Source: Hanleya hanleyi (taxonomy: Eukaryota > Mollusca > Polyplacophora > Lepidopleurida > Hanleyidae). Taken from it: a stretch of DNA of 64,000 bases. The notes beneath the pieces were generated by a model, which was given only the letters and a program-made list of their open reading frames with translations, was not told where the DNA came from and ran no database searches. Of the stretch, positions 21,977 to 32,645 are shown one piece after another. Every line of letters begins with the position of its first letter. Position 1 is the stretch's first letter. The stretch spans positions 17,867 to 81,866 of the forward strand of contig JAVTVY010020624.1 in NCBI GenBank assembly GCA_036873755.1, given 5' to 3'. Both the position numbers and the translations under genes were made by a program.

Positions 21977-24379
21977 TTTCCGTCCTCATGGAATAGCTCG
22001 ATACAGGAACTGTGGGAACATGAAGAAATAGATGGCAATGAGGGTCATTCAAAATCTTGACAAGTCAGCAATTGAATCTATCTATGACGATGATGATGAT
22101 GAAGATACAAAAGCACGTCTTGTTGACGTTGCTTTGACCAGATAGCGTAGTGCTGAAAATTCACCCACTTGTCGATCTCGATACGATGAAGATATTGAAA
22201 TAAGAACACGTGAAAAAAAATATATATATACATGTTGTTTAAAAATGATTAAATTTCAAACTGCATTTACAGTTTGTGCGACAGAAAATCACCATTACAC
22301 ATTAGGCCTACAATTAGTATTTCTTTCTCTACAGGTTGCCCAGTCCACAATGATCACAAGGCTAAACCTCAATGTAGTCATTTAGATATAAATTATCTGC
22401 TCACAATATGAACAATGGAAATCAATGGGGAGAATGGAAAGATAGCCTGGCTGATTTCTCTTATCATGATTGTGAAGGAGCGTGGTGCATTTCATAGACA
22501 ATGCATGTTTATTCTACCTAGAGCACAGGTAGTGACTGAGCTGCAGAAGAAACTTCATGTAAAGCAGTTTTAGGCGGACCTAAGTGAATTCTTGTTGCAC
22601 TGGGCCTTGTTAAGGCCTTTGTTATGGCATCCCTCTTGCAAGCTCACCTTGACAAGCATTTCGTTCCATTTATAGCAGTAATACTAGAATAAATTTGCAC
22701 AAAATTCCTCGCCCATGTCGAAGTTGTATAATATGACAAGAGACTGTTTTAATTAAAACCTTGCAAAACAACAAAACACCAAAGATATGATGGATAATTC
22801 TCAAAATTTAGAAAATCTGTTTCCTTCAATTCTCCATAGACATTACAAATGTAATAGCATTTTGCACTCTTAATAGTAAAAACACCTACACTGTTCAAAT
22901 AGAATTGCCCAGCCTTTGTGCTTATGGTACCTGTGGTGGAGAAAGTCCCACTGTCAGTCACAGACAGGGTTGCAAGGTCTTGCAGGCTAAAGCATACACC
23001 CAAGTTCACATGCAAATATTCTTCCAAAGCCAAGGAACTGGGAAACACTGAAGGAATCAATCCAGTGGGCTTGTAAATGCAGGTCACCTGTAGAATCCAG
23101 ATCACAATTTTTATGCAAATATTCAAAGTCTCAAACAGAAGTTTCTGCCAGTCATTATTGTCAGAGGCAGCCTGCCACTCATTTACATTTCAAATACATG
23201 TTTCATGAATAGACTGCAGTCACTGGCTTGATGCAATGACTTTGGTTTAAATGCCTATCTGACATGGTTAATGAATATTCAACCCAAAATACTTTTGGAG
23301 AATTTAAAAACAAATTTTCAATATATTTTCCATTATACTGTAAATGTTAAATAATTTGATTAGTTAATATATATAAAAATGTGTTGCTTTCTTATATCTC
23401 TTCGACATGGGCGAAGCATTTCTTGGAAATATGTTTCAATATTGCTGTGCACATGGGAGCTCAAGATTGTATCTCTGTTATATTTTGAGTGCCTAAATGG
23501 ATGCCAGCACAAAGGCCTTAAAACGTAGCCCACGGTCAGACGGTACCGGTACCCTTCCCTCCGTTTTTCATTTTAACTCTCATTCTAACACGGCTAATCT
23601 TACCTCTTCCGCAAAATCACTGATCCTTTTTTCAACTAGTATTTCCTTCGTTCAGTTAACAATTCGCGGGGTTCATGGCAGGATGCGTGCATGTAACTTG
23701 GCTATCTTATCTCTCTTATTCTGTTTCGTCTTCTCGTTGAGTATTGCTCGCCACAACAGATAGAACGCTTGCCGATTTATGGCAAAAGTGTGACCTGTCA
23801 TAGGCCGGGAAAGCGGACTGCGCAATAACTGGTTAAACTAAAACCCAGGAACACTATGACAGGCGTATATAGAGTGAGGAGGCGTGGCAACCCCTATTAC
23901 AGAGTGCAATATGATCTATGATATAACAACAACAATTAACCAACACAAACTTAATTAGACTCATTCAGCGGAACGTTTTCGAGCCAATAAATGAGCTGAC
24001 TAAGATTGTGCTGGTAAACAGATTCATTATAAAGGCCGGCACGACGAATAGTCTTCAACAATTTAAATGAAATTACATGGCATGGTGCCTTAGAATCTCA
24101 CTGGATCACCATAGTTTTTCCCATTTAAATATTGTTTAATGTCAATATTTACTTATTTCGGTGTGTACCTCCAAACATTGTAGTTCATGCGAAATGTGGG
24201 CTATGTTTGATTTGCAATTATTACGGGAAAACACATCAGGATAACATAAATAAATGCCACTATATTTTGCGACACTGGGAGGATAGAACAGAAAAGCATC
24301 GAGTTTTCGATCTATCCAAAATATGACACCTAAGAAATATATTATAGAAAATAACGACACTACACGTGCGTAGATATAA
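21977..24379. other. Upstream region of the main ZNF gene; no further gene seen
   Basis: Sequence at 21977-22230 is paralogous to 53993-54130 and 55075-55165 (5' flank of the second copy), apart from a ~950-bp insertion there. From 22230 to 24379 the open frames (for example 22749-23126 minus and 23497-23763 plus) lack recognisable domains, so nothing is called. Confidence 0.45.
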
Positions 24380-24401
24380 GTAAAAAACTGGATATTATAT
24401 T

Positions 24402-24441
24402 GTCATAACCGGTTTCGCTCTTGTAGAGCTTTTCAAATGAC
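24402..24441 (-). ncRNA. Degenerate type I hammerhead ribozyme of the Penelope-like element
   Basis: On the minus strand the order is GTCAT (stem I), TTGAAAA (core position of CTGANGA), GCTCT-ACA-AGAGC (stem II), GAA, ACCGGT (minimal stem III), T, then ATGAC (stem I). Stem I (5 bp), stem II (5 bp) and the GAAA side of the core are kept. Two core bases differ from the consensus (C3 to U, G8 to A), and both are normally essential, so cleavage is not expected. Very short stem III is typical of hammerheads in Penelope-like elements. Confidence 0.7.
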
Positions 24442-24705
24442 GAAGTTAACATGCTATTGGATACAATTTATACAGTGCAGCATGTCTACAATTATTGTTG
24501 CATGGTTACATAAAGTCATAATAACAGAACAAGTATAGTCACATACAAAACAATGATCACAGAGAGACGACTGCTGGTTGGACATGCGTACTTTCTCCAT
24601 GCACCTCATGCGCATAGCTCATTTTCTCGAGCCAGTCTGCGAATACTGAAATAATGTTTTAATGACTCTGAATCGAACAAATAATTAAGTGATATATTTT
24701 CGGTA

Positions 24706-25877
24706 TTAGCAATTGAGGGATTCCCCGTATTTTTCAATGAACAATTTTTCTTTTTCCATCCGGATGCTTACATCGTCCGTGTTAAATTTAAAAAACGGAA
24801 AAATGGAAAATTTAATCTCGAGATGGCTAGCACAATCTGCCACATGTTTACTCACTTTGAGATGACGTAATCTAGGTGTTTCTATTTGTTGTCGGTGTAC
24901 GCGAGTCCGTGATTTCAGACGGTCCCCTGTTTGGCCTATATATGGAGCGCCACATCCATTACAAGTCAGAACATACAAAAGATTTCGAGAATCACAGTTC
25001 ATATTATGTTTAATTTTGAACTGTTTGTTAGTTTTCCGAAAGAGATATGAACTGCCAATAGTGAGATTTAGACAACATTTACATCGTACGTCTCCGCATT
25101 TTGATGTTGTATATACTTGATCGGGATTTAACTGATGCTTAGCTTTTGTAAGTAATTTCTTTAAGTTGGGGCCGTGTCGTTTTGCATTTATGAATTTAAC
25201 TCCATTAAAGGCTTTCTTCAGTCGATCATTTGACCCAAGAATGGTTAAGTTATTTCTAACAATGGGGAAAAAGTTGTCGTTATTAGGATTGTGCGTATTA
25301 ATGAAAGTCAGCACCTTTGTTGTTGATTGATTCTTTCTTGGATTTCTTAACGTGTCGATATCTATTGAGAGGGCTTTAGAAAATCCATTCTCAATGACTC
25401 CATCGGGATAATCTCTTTCAAGTAGGAACTGTTTCAACTCGCCCAACCGCTTAATACGCAAGTCTGGTTTTGTTACTATTGTGCAAATTCTTCTGGCAAG
25501 ATTGAACGGCACTTGGTTCTTAACATGCCGCGGATGACATGATTTGTATGACAGATATTGTTTCGTGTCTGTTGGTTTATAAAAAATATCAGCAACAATT
25601 TGATCATTTTCTCTTTTAAGCAGAATGTCCAGAAAAGAAATTTCATCCTTATTTGTTTCTAAAGTAAATTGAATATTAGTGTCCAGACTGTTTAGGAGAT
25701 TATGAAACTCCATAATGGTGTCATATTTGCTTTTGAATATTAGAAAACAGTCATCCAAAAACCGTTTGAAGGATGTTTTAATTTCTTCTCTGACATCCGC
25801 TCCGTATTTCCGCTCAATTTCGCTGTATAACTGTGTTTCCAGATAGCCCAATACTAAAGTCGCGTAGGTGGGGGCAA

Positions 25878-25880
<3 letters not shown>
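24706..25880 (-). CDS. Penelope-like RT (partial) with GIY-YIG endonuclease
   Basis: The frame is open from the (TA)n edge. The residues F-A-P-T-Y-A-T-L-V-L before the first Met at 25851 are real RT sequence, so that Met is not the native start. Numbered from that Met, R-F-L-D-D at 30-34 is the RT catalytic box. C252, C257, C259 and C260 form a Cys cluster ahead of the endonuclease, and LYVLTCNGC...YIGQT at 292-308 is the GIY-YIG signature, with R311 nearby. The stop is at 24706. The product would cut target DNA and copy the element's RNA, but this copy lacks the N-terminal RT half and should be inactive. The remaining frame is intact, so the insertion is fairly young. Confidence 0.88.

Positions 25881-25961
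<81 letters not shown>
25880..25961. repeat. (TA)n microsatellite, about 41 units
   Basis: A pure TA run forms the join between the truncated Penelope-like element and the 3' end of a LINE, both on the minus strand. The run gives an artificial poly Ile-Tyr frame. Confidence 0.97.
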
Positions 25962-25963
<2 letters not shown>

Positions 25964-27232
25964 CTTTATTTTCTGAGGGTAACAAATACAAGTATTTACT
26001 CTGTCAGTTGTGTAAACTGTTCTTCCCAGAGGCCCTCTAACAAACAATCAAACAATGTACATTAAATATATATATGAAAACAGTTCAACCAAATTCAAAG
26101 TATACATCAAACACATAATAATATATCTAACATCATGGCATCGAGCTAACTTATGCTTTTTGCCTGAAGAATTTTTATCAGTCGATGTTTGAAGGCTCCA
26201 GCCGATGGCGACTCTCTTAGTTTCTTGTCCAGCGAATTCCATATTTTGGCTCCTGTGTAGCTCAAGCTTCTTGTCAGCATATTTGATTTTGGCTTGGGAA
26301 CAAACAGATCATTATTTTCTGTTGATCTTAGATGCCTTGATGTTATCTCCCAAACATATTTGAACAAACTGTTCAGATAAGGAGGACAAAGATTGTGGAT
26401 AATTTTATACATAAGTACAGCTTTTTGATAATATATCCTGTCTAATACACTGATCCAGTTGAGTTCCTTAAAAAGTTCTGCTGATGGTGTTAAATAGTGC
26501 GCGTTGAGTATAGTTCTAGCTGCTCGTTTTTGTAATTTGTTAATTCTGTCAATTTGATAGGCATTTGAATTTCCCCATAGTGTAATACAGTAATCAATAT
26601 GGGGAAGGATGTAAGCATTGTCGTAAAGAAGTTTTGCATCTTTTTTGAGTAGGTTTTTATGTTTATATAGTATTCCCAGCTTAGTCGAAATTTTGTTGCA
26701 GAGAGAGTTCACATGTGGTTGCCAGCTTAGTGATTGGTCAATCCTCAGACCGAGAATTTTGTCATCCTTCACATTTTTTAGTTCAGCATTACCTATTGTA
26801 ATGAACAATGTCTCGCGAAGCTTGTAAATCTTGGATGATGTAGCCAGGAGCATAGCAGAGGACTTATCAGTATTGATATACAATTTGTTGTGGTAACACC
26901 ATGTTTCTATAATCTCTAAATCCTTATTCAGTATTCTTTCCAGTTCATAAACATTGGAGGAAAAAGTATATACCGTACAGTAGTATCATCAGCATACAAA
27001 TCTATTGTGCTAGACAGTTCAGATAATAAGAGATCATTGACAAATATGATGAATAGCAGAGGTCCCAATATAGACTGTTGTGGAACACCTGCTTGGATAG
27101 GGAGAGGATCAGACATCTCATTATCAATGCATACAAACATACAAATTGTTGTCGGTTATCCAGATATGATTTCATCCAATTGAGAGCAGAATTATCAAGC
27201 TTGTATAGTTTAAGTTTGTCCAAAACAATCCC
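25962..27232 (-). mobile_element. 5'-truncated non-LTR (CR1/Jockey-like) LINE, frameshifted
   Basis: Three minus-strand pieces in shifted frames form the C-terminal half of a LINE reverse transcriptase. 27232-27140 reads D-K-L-K-L-Y-K-L-D-N-S-A. 27140-26945 has GVPQQSILGP and L-Y-A-D-D-T. 26940-26146 covers the thumb and C-terminal region (ILGLRIDQSLSW, LPHIDYCITLWGN). At least two frameshifts (near 27120 and 26965) make it non-functional. The 3' region runs to the (TA)n tract, with AATAAAG near its end. The 5' side stops at a minisatellite. Confidence 0.85.
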
Positions 27233-27530
27233 ACTTGGGACTGGACTATCCAGCAGTAATCCCACAGGTGACTATCCTTCAGTAATAACATGGGACTGGT
27301 CCACCCAGTAGTAATCCTACACAGGACTGGCCTATCCAGCAGTAATCTCACATGGGACTGAACTATGTACCAGTAATCCGACAGCACTGACCTATCCATC
27401 CTACATGGGATTAACTTTTGCCAGTAATCCTTCATGGGACTGATGTTATTGTCTGTACCAAATAATCTATTCCAGACATTATTGTCTGTACCACATCACC
27501 TATTCCAGACCTTATTGTTTGCTCTACATG
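27232..27530. repeat. Diverged minisatellite plus a 34-bp duplicate
   Basis: About six imperfect units of roughly 35-40 bp share GGGACTGG.CTATCCAGCAG and TAATCC (27236-27445). They are followed by two copies of TATTGTCTGTACCA...CTATTCCAGAC at about 27449 and 27481. No coding potential. Confidence 0.75.
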
Positions 27531-28925
27531 TATGCTTTCAATACTGCTGCACCTTTGGCGGGTCATCCAAGGCGAGATGTTGGGGTTCTCAGAACGCTTG
27601 TTCTCATCATGACCCGTTTCTATTTCTAGACGATGGGCACATATCCTTAGCTCACACATGCCCTGTCGATAGTTGGAATTGATTTCTTACTGTTTGCAAA
27701 TATTCAGGCATATTGTAATCATAAAATCTATGTTTGTAGAACAAGGGTTTATCTGATTGCTGAAGTTTCTTAAAATTCTAATGTGTAATATAATCGCTGT
27801 GAACTGTTACCTATAAATTGTGTTTTTGTCATTTTTGCTCTATTGTATAACATAATCCTGTGTAACCCATTCTTCTCTGACAGCATGTCTTAAGAATCAT
27901 AACATATATGGTTTAGCGATACAGTGATCAGCTGTTAAAATGCGGAATAATTGTTTTCAGTTAACCATACATCAGTAGATGTGATGGTGGTCCGGAAGAT
28001 CAATTAATCACATTCATCTTCACTGCCGTGACATTTTCATCATCAGTGTGGCAACAAATAGTGACCGAATCCGTGGCAGGGCCACTTGATCAGTTAAGTT
28101 TTTGCCACTTTGTTGTATTTAACGCGCGGCGCAGATATTTGTTGTGACGAGAGAGTATTCAGAGAGTACGTAAGTTCAGCAGTGCACTGTTTATATATCT
28201 TCTTCATTTATTCTTATTTATGAGCCTGAAGCGTTACTAGGTTATGTTCTGGTGACTTTGTCGTATTTAAGGCGCAGCACAGAGATTTGTTGTGAAGTAA
28301 ATAGGTTTCAGAACGTGTGATTTTCGCAGTACTGTACAACCAGCGCGTCTATACTACACACGGACATGGATTGACCTGGAGATTTTGTTGTTGGTGCTGT
28401 TATATTTTAACATAATAGAAAATAGCGATGCGGAATCTCAGCTTAGTTCATAAGCTCATGAAATTAAAAAAAAAAGCTCGTTAGGTCGCCTGTCGAGATA
28501 ATAACAATAACAACATTTGTCACAATCTTCTTCACCCTCAGCGCAAACATCATATGTTTGATCTCTAGTCCCTAATTTCGAGTACAAATACATAAACTGT
28601 GTGCTGATATATTACATGTATTAGATTTCTGACAGCCATTTTGAATTTTGTCCTTCAGCAGAAATTGCCAAATTTTTTACACGGTTTCCCAGGCCCATTT
28701 TTGGTCAACACAGTTTTCGGGCGATACAAAAACAGCCTTACCAAGTAGTAATGGAAACTGGTCACAGAATCTATTCATTTTCCTCTGCTATCTTCTTTTT
28801 TCTCCCGGTCTCTCTCTCTCTCTCTCTCTCATCTCTCTCTTGGCCGATTAAGCTTTTTTCTGGGCTGGTTAAATCACCCTCCCCCTCCCCCTTTTGAGTA
28901 CCGTACGGTAGATTTAAATTTTCCA
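27531..28925. other. No gene seen; small direct repeats
   Basis: Two diverged ~90-bp copies (28115-28200 and 28256-28340) share TTTGTTGTGA and GTATTTAA words. A (TC)n run lies at about 28810-28830. No exon or RNA gene could be supported. Confidence 0.4.
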
Positions 28926-29600
28926 CGCCTGTTACAGTACTTATGGGGCACATTAATCCTGTGACGGTAGTTTCTACCCCAGAGAACCCAGTCCCATTCT
29001 GTAGCTCCTCAATTAAGCCTCATCCCACCAAATAACTTCATATACCGGTATTCTGAAAGTTTACATCACTGAGCACATTTAGGACACACCTGTTACCACT
29101 GGGGGTAATCCTTAGCCCCAGAGAACTCAACTCCATTCTCTCTCTCCTGAACTAAGCGCCAACCACCCCATAACCTTATATATTCTGAAAGTTTACATCA
29201 TTATACTATTATGGGACACATATTTTGACCCTGGGAGTAGTTCCCAATCCTAGGGAATGGACCCCTACCTCTATCTCCTGTAGCCTACTAATCCTTGCCC
29301 CAGCGCATATATCCTATATATTCTGAGAGATTAAGTCATTGTACACTTATGGGACCCATCCATTATCATTGGGAGATAGTCTTCACCCCGACGAAGCTTA
29401 ACCTCACCCGCTATATCCTGAACTAAACTTTGTCCAGCTCATAAATGCATTCTGAAAGCTTTCACCATTGAGCACTCATTGGGTACATCCATTGCTACCG
29501 GGAGGGGGTACCCACGCCCGAATAGCTGAGCGCCAGCCTCAATCTCCCGAAATACGCCAAAAAGTGATATATGATGAAAGCCCACATCATTGAACACTTA
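28926..29600. repeat. ~130-bp tandem repeat, five diverged units
   Basis: The anchor TTCTGAAAGTTTACATCA recurs at 29051, 29183, 29321, 29450 and 29572 (intervals 132, 138, 129 and 122 bp). It is followed in each unit by a TGGGACACAT-like word, TACC..GGGG, and CCCCAGAGAACTCA-like words. Divergence between units is high, so this is an old satellite. The 29601-30131 stretch after it has no recognised feature. Confidence 0.85.
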
Positions 29601-30158
29601 CTTTACCAATCCTAACACGACACTAACTGTATGTAGTCTATGCAGCATGTAATCCCTGACTGATTCTGTCATCTAACTGTATTCTCATGTAGTTTTACAA
29701 AACAATTTCAATGCATTTTTGTGTGAACAACACAATCACGTGTAACATGCTCATCCTTCAGCTCCAGAACGTATACCTGTGTGACCTTTCTGACCGTAGT
29801 TCACCTTGATCGGTGACGAGGCATTGTCATTGATCCATTTATTGGCGAGGACATGGGGACAAGGTTAGGTGATCACCGTGTATTGGTGATGGGACCTGAT
29901 CATCGTCAATCAACGATGAGAATCCATGGTTGTAGATTTGAGTTTATCCCCTTTGGTGATTATGGAATAGCATATAGATGATAACCCCAATGGTAAATTC
30001 ATTGTTTCACTGATCGTGCTCATCAGGTGTTATCTTCAAATACGATTAACAAATCCATAGAACCAAGCACAACTAGTCTTGGGCAACTTACTATAGGCTT
30101 TGTTGACTCGTATTGCCATTTATTTCATTTAGGACTGAATCCTTTGCACAGAGAAAAC

Positions 30159-30404
30159 ATGGAAGACATATCAATAAAAGTGGAGCCGTTTGACGAAGAT
30201 ACCTATTTCGTGGTACAGGGTGATTTATCGGGCCATCCAAGTGAACATTTATGTGTGAAGAAGGAACCGTGGATCCAGAGCAATGCTATCACAGGAGGTC
30301 TTGATGTAACGACAGCCGTGACGAAAGAAGAACCAGGTGACTTGCTAGACGAGGCTGGATACTCAACCAAAGTTGCTGACATCAAACTTGGACCATTAGA
30401 ACAA
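30159..30404 (+). CDS. C2H2 zinc-finger protein (short), exon A
   Basis: This is the first coding exon of a plus-strand member of the ZNF family, 82 codons. The ATG at 30159 has a good context (AAACATGG) and lies after a likely acceptor (TTTCATTTAG ending at 30131), so a 5' UTR intron is probable. The product starts MEDISIKVEPFDED and ends IKLGPLEQ before GTAAGT at 30405. It is acidic, with I-K-V-E and V-K-K-E sumoylation-type motifs and several K-E-E-P words. It is homologous to exon A at 21704-21976. The frame joins exon B at 31050 in phase 0. Confidence 0.85.
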
Positions 30405-30539
30405 GTAAGTTGTGATTTGGCGCCCCTTTGGGAAATACATGGATTGTGTAAAACATTTTGTGCTAGAACAGTTACTTAAAAGAACAAGAGCAAGAAACTG
30501 TTTATTATTACCAGCAACAACATATATTACTAGTACTTC

Positions 30540-30895
30540 AAGATCCTCATGGTACTCATGATATGAACAGTCACAATCAAAGCGTGACTGAGATACATCA
30601 TTCTTTAGATGACGACTTTACAGCGAATATTATGGATTAAGAATACTGATCAGCGATACGGATTTGATATTATTGGAACATCATGATGTCTTGCCGGCAT
30701 CATTGAAAACTGTTCACCTCTTCTCTCTTGCAGGAAACAAGCCTATGTTTATGTATACTATGATTGTCTTTTTGAATTTGGTGCTATTACTATGGAATAT
30801 GGAATAGGTCTTTGGATTATGGACGCGGATATTCTTTAATGGACGACGGCTGAATTATGAATGACGGACCAGACGCTTGTGATTGGCTTGCAGTG
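30540..30895 (+). repeat. Intron block shared with 54720-55075 and 58880-59235
   Basis: Within the 645-bp intron (30405-31049), a ~350-bp segment is over 90% alike, by eye, to sequence inside both copies of the 4.16-kb duplication, with runs such as AACAGTCACAATCAAAGCGT and GAACATCATGATGTCTTGCC. In those copies it lies on the strand opposite to their exon A, so a piece of a plus-oriented family member was moved there. Confidence 0.8.
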
Positions 30896-31049
30896 CAGTG
30901 AGTTCCCAAGTGGCTCTTTTACACTCCCCACCTATGTAATCAACAAACGACACACAGCGGCTTGTGAGAATTACTAATTATCCACAATTTTTGCTTTGTG
31001 ACAAAAACGATCAATTGAGTTACATGTATTGGTGTGGTGATTTTTATAG

Positions 31050-31604
31050 GGTAATACTGACAACAGCCCAGACCCTACAGAGGAGATGAGAGGTGATGAA
31101 GATGTTAATGTACTGACCATGGTAACAGACAGACCATACCCAGTGACCTTGTACCAGGTTGATCCCCAAATAAGGAATAATGCTGGTACAACTATTGAAC
31201 GGTTGGAGAACGATAACCTGGAACTACATACTGATCACGTAGAAATGAAGAGTGCAAACATCGTAATAACTGAAGAACCCTCACGCAAGTCAACTTTATT
31301 TCCACCAAGAAGGATGAAAAAATCTAAACCTGGAGAAAAATCACACAAATGTTCACACTGCTCTTATAGCTGTGTTAGCAGAAGAGATCTGCAGAGGCAT
31401 GACAGAATTCATACTGGTGAAAAGCCTTACAAATGTTCTATGTGCTCGTTTAGCTCTGCGTGGAAATGTAATCTTGAGAGTCATAAACGAATTCATACTA
31501 GTGAAAAGCCTCATAAATGTTCTATGTGCTCGTATAGCTCTGTACGGAGAGATAATCTTGAACAGCATATAAAAACGGTGCATTTACCGTTATTGCATTA
31601 TTAA
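31050..31604 (+). CDS. C2H2 zinc-finger protein (short), exon B (3 fingers)
   Basis: The exon follows the acceptor TTTTTATAG (31041-31049), reads on in phase 0 from exon A and ends at TAA 31602-31604, giving 266 aa in all. It begins GNTDNSPDPTEE, then has the family block DRPYPVTLYQVD, a linker with K-P-G-E-K-S, and three complete C2H2 fingers (CSHCSYSCVSRRDLQRHDRIH; CSMCSFSSAWKCNLESHKRIH; and a last one ending H-x4-H). Finger linkers are HTGEKP and HTSEKP. It is open and undamaged, so it is the member most likely to be functional. The nucleic-acid target is unknown. Confidence 0.87.
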   Translation, partial: GNTDNSPDPTEEMRGDEDVNVLTMVTDRPYPVTLYQVDPQIRNNAGTTIERLENDNLELHTDHVEMKSANIVITEEPSRKSTLFPPRRMKKSKPGEKSHKCSHCSYSCVSRRDLQRHDRIHTGEKPYKCSMCSFSSAWKCNLESHKRIHTSEKPHKCSMCSYSSVRRDNLEQHIKTVHLPLLHY

Positions 31605-31649
31605 ATACCGGTACCAGTACTTGCAAGTGTGTCGATTGTCATTGTTATC

Positions 31650-32645
31650 TGGTGTTATCTGGTTCTCCTGAAGTGCTCAATGGTCTCCTAGCCACGCAAG
31701 ATTTATCCCCCTTATAGAATGTTCTCTGGTCGTGTGCCGTGCTGTGATGTGCCGCTTGGTCGCGCCAGTATCCGTTCTGTGGTGTGCCGTTTTCCCCACT
31801 TGGAATTATATATTTTGCCTAGGACAATATACGGATAGGTCTTATTTTGGTATATTTTGCTGCACAAAATAATCGTTGTTATACAATTATATGTGGCAAC
31901 GTATACATTTGATTTGATCACATAAAATCAATTTTGAGGTAGATGAGACTTTTAGGGAGAGACTATAAGATTGTATGACTGGAGAAATCACAAATAGAAT
32001 AGAATCGTTTATTTGCGTAAAAGTTGTGCCCATCAGAGCTAACACGCAATCATACACACATTTAAACACGATAAAACATATATGACTACAAACATCAGAC
32101 AGCAGATAAAACATGCAAATATATAAAGGGTTTCCATTTACCCGAAATTAAAATACCCGTGAGTGAGGTGTATATATATTTATATGTACATTAACCCAAG
32201 AGGCTGAAACAGTTGTAGACAAATTTTGCGATTGTTTTAGCCATGATAAAATTTGACCCAAATACGAATTACGGAGAAAATACCAATAAGAAGCTATATT
32301 CATTTAAGTTTATAGCCACTTATAATCGTAATCTATTGTAAATTAGCCAAGTCTTCACTAAATGTAATGAACGTAATCCGGTATAATTAATCAGGTCATT
32401 ATTACTATGATCAGAGGTCTTGTGGAGCGTCAATCTGCCGGTTACGCGGTCAGCGGGAATCCAAACTGCATAAGCCGCCGTCTGAAGTGCCGAGTGTTCC
32501 CTGATGTGCCCCTGTGCGTTAATAAAACGTCCCCTGAAGTGCCCAGTGGTCTCCTAGCCACGCAAGATTTACCCCCCTTATAGAACGTTCTCTGCCGTGC
32601 CGTGCTGTGGTGTGCCGCGTGCTCTGATGTGCCGTAAGATTTTGA
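31650..32645. repeat. Pair of ~120-bp repeats with TGTGCCG-type words
   Basis: 31665-31790 and 32530-32645 share GGTCTCCTAGCCACGCAAGA, TTATAGAA.GTTCTCT and GCCGTGCTGTG. In and around them the words TGAAGTGCCC and TGATGTGCC recur. They may be the ends or interior repeats of an unrecognised element of ~0.95 kb. Confidence 0.5.
31985..32120 (-). mobile_element. LINE 3'-tail fragment
   Basis: On the minus strand it ends ACGCAAATAAACGATTCTATTCTATT, a short (ATTCT)n-type tail preceded by AATAAA as in CR1/L2-like LINEs. No coding part is retained. Boundaries are approximate. Confidence 0.45.

Larger units (their letters stand above)
24380..25880 (-). mobile_element. Penelope-like retroelement, 5'-truncated
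   Basis: The minus-strand element retains the C-terminal half of a reverse transcriptase and a GIY-YIG endonuclease, then a ~270-bp 3' region that includes a hammerhead-like motif (24402-24441). It is cut at its 5' side by a (TA)n tract in the middle of the RT domain. Penelope-like elements encode exactly this RT plus GIY-YIG pairing and often carry hammerhead motifs in their terminal repeats. The 3' boundary is approximate. Confidence 0.88.

Noticed and set aside
23497..23763. 88-aa frame with a hydrophobic C-terminus as a secreted or membrane peptide
   Set aside because: Short and single, without family, conserved context or signal at the right end.
25868..26065. Open frame coding poly Ile-Tyr
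   Set aside because: Translation of the (TA)n tract.
31353..31583. Minus-strand open frames over the plus-strand fingers
   Set aside because: Shadows of the real finger coding frame.
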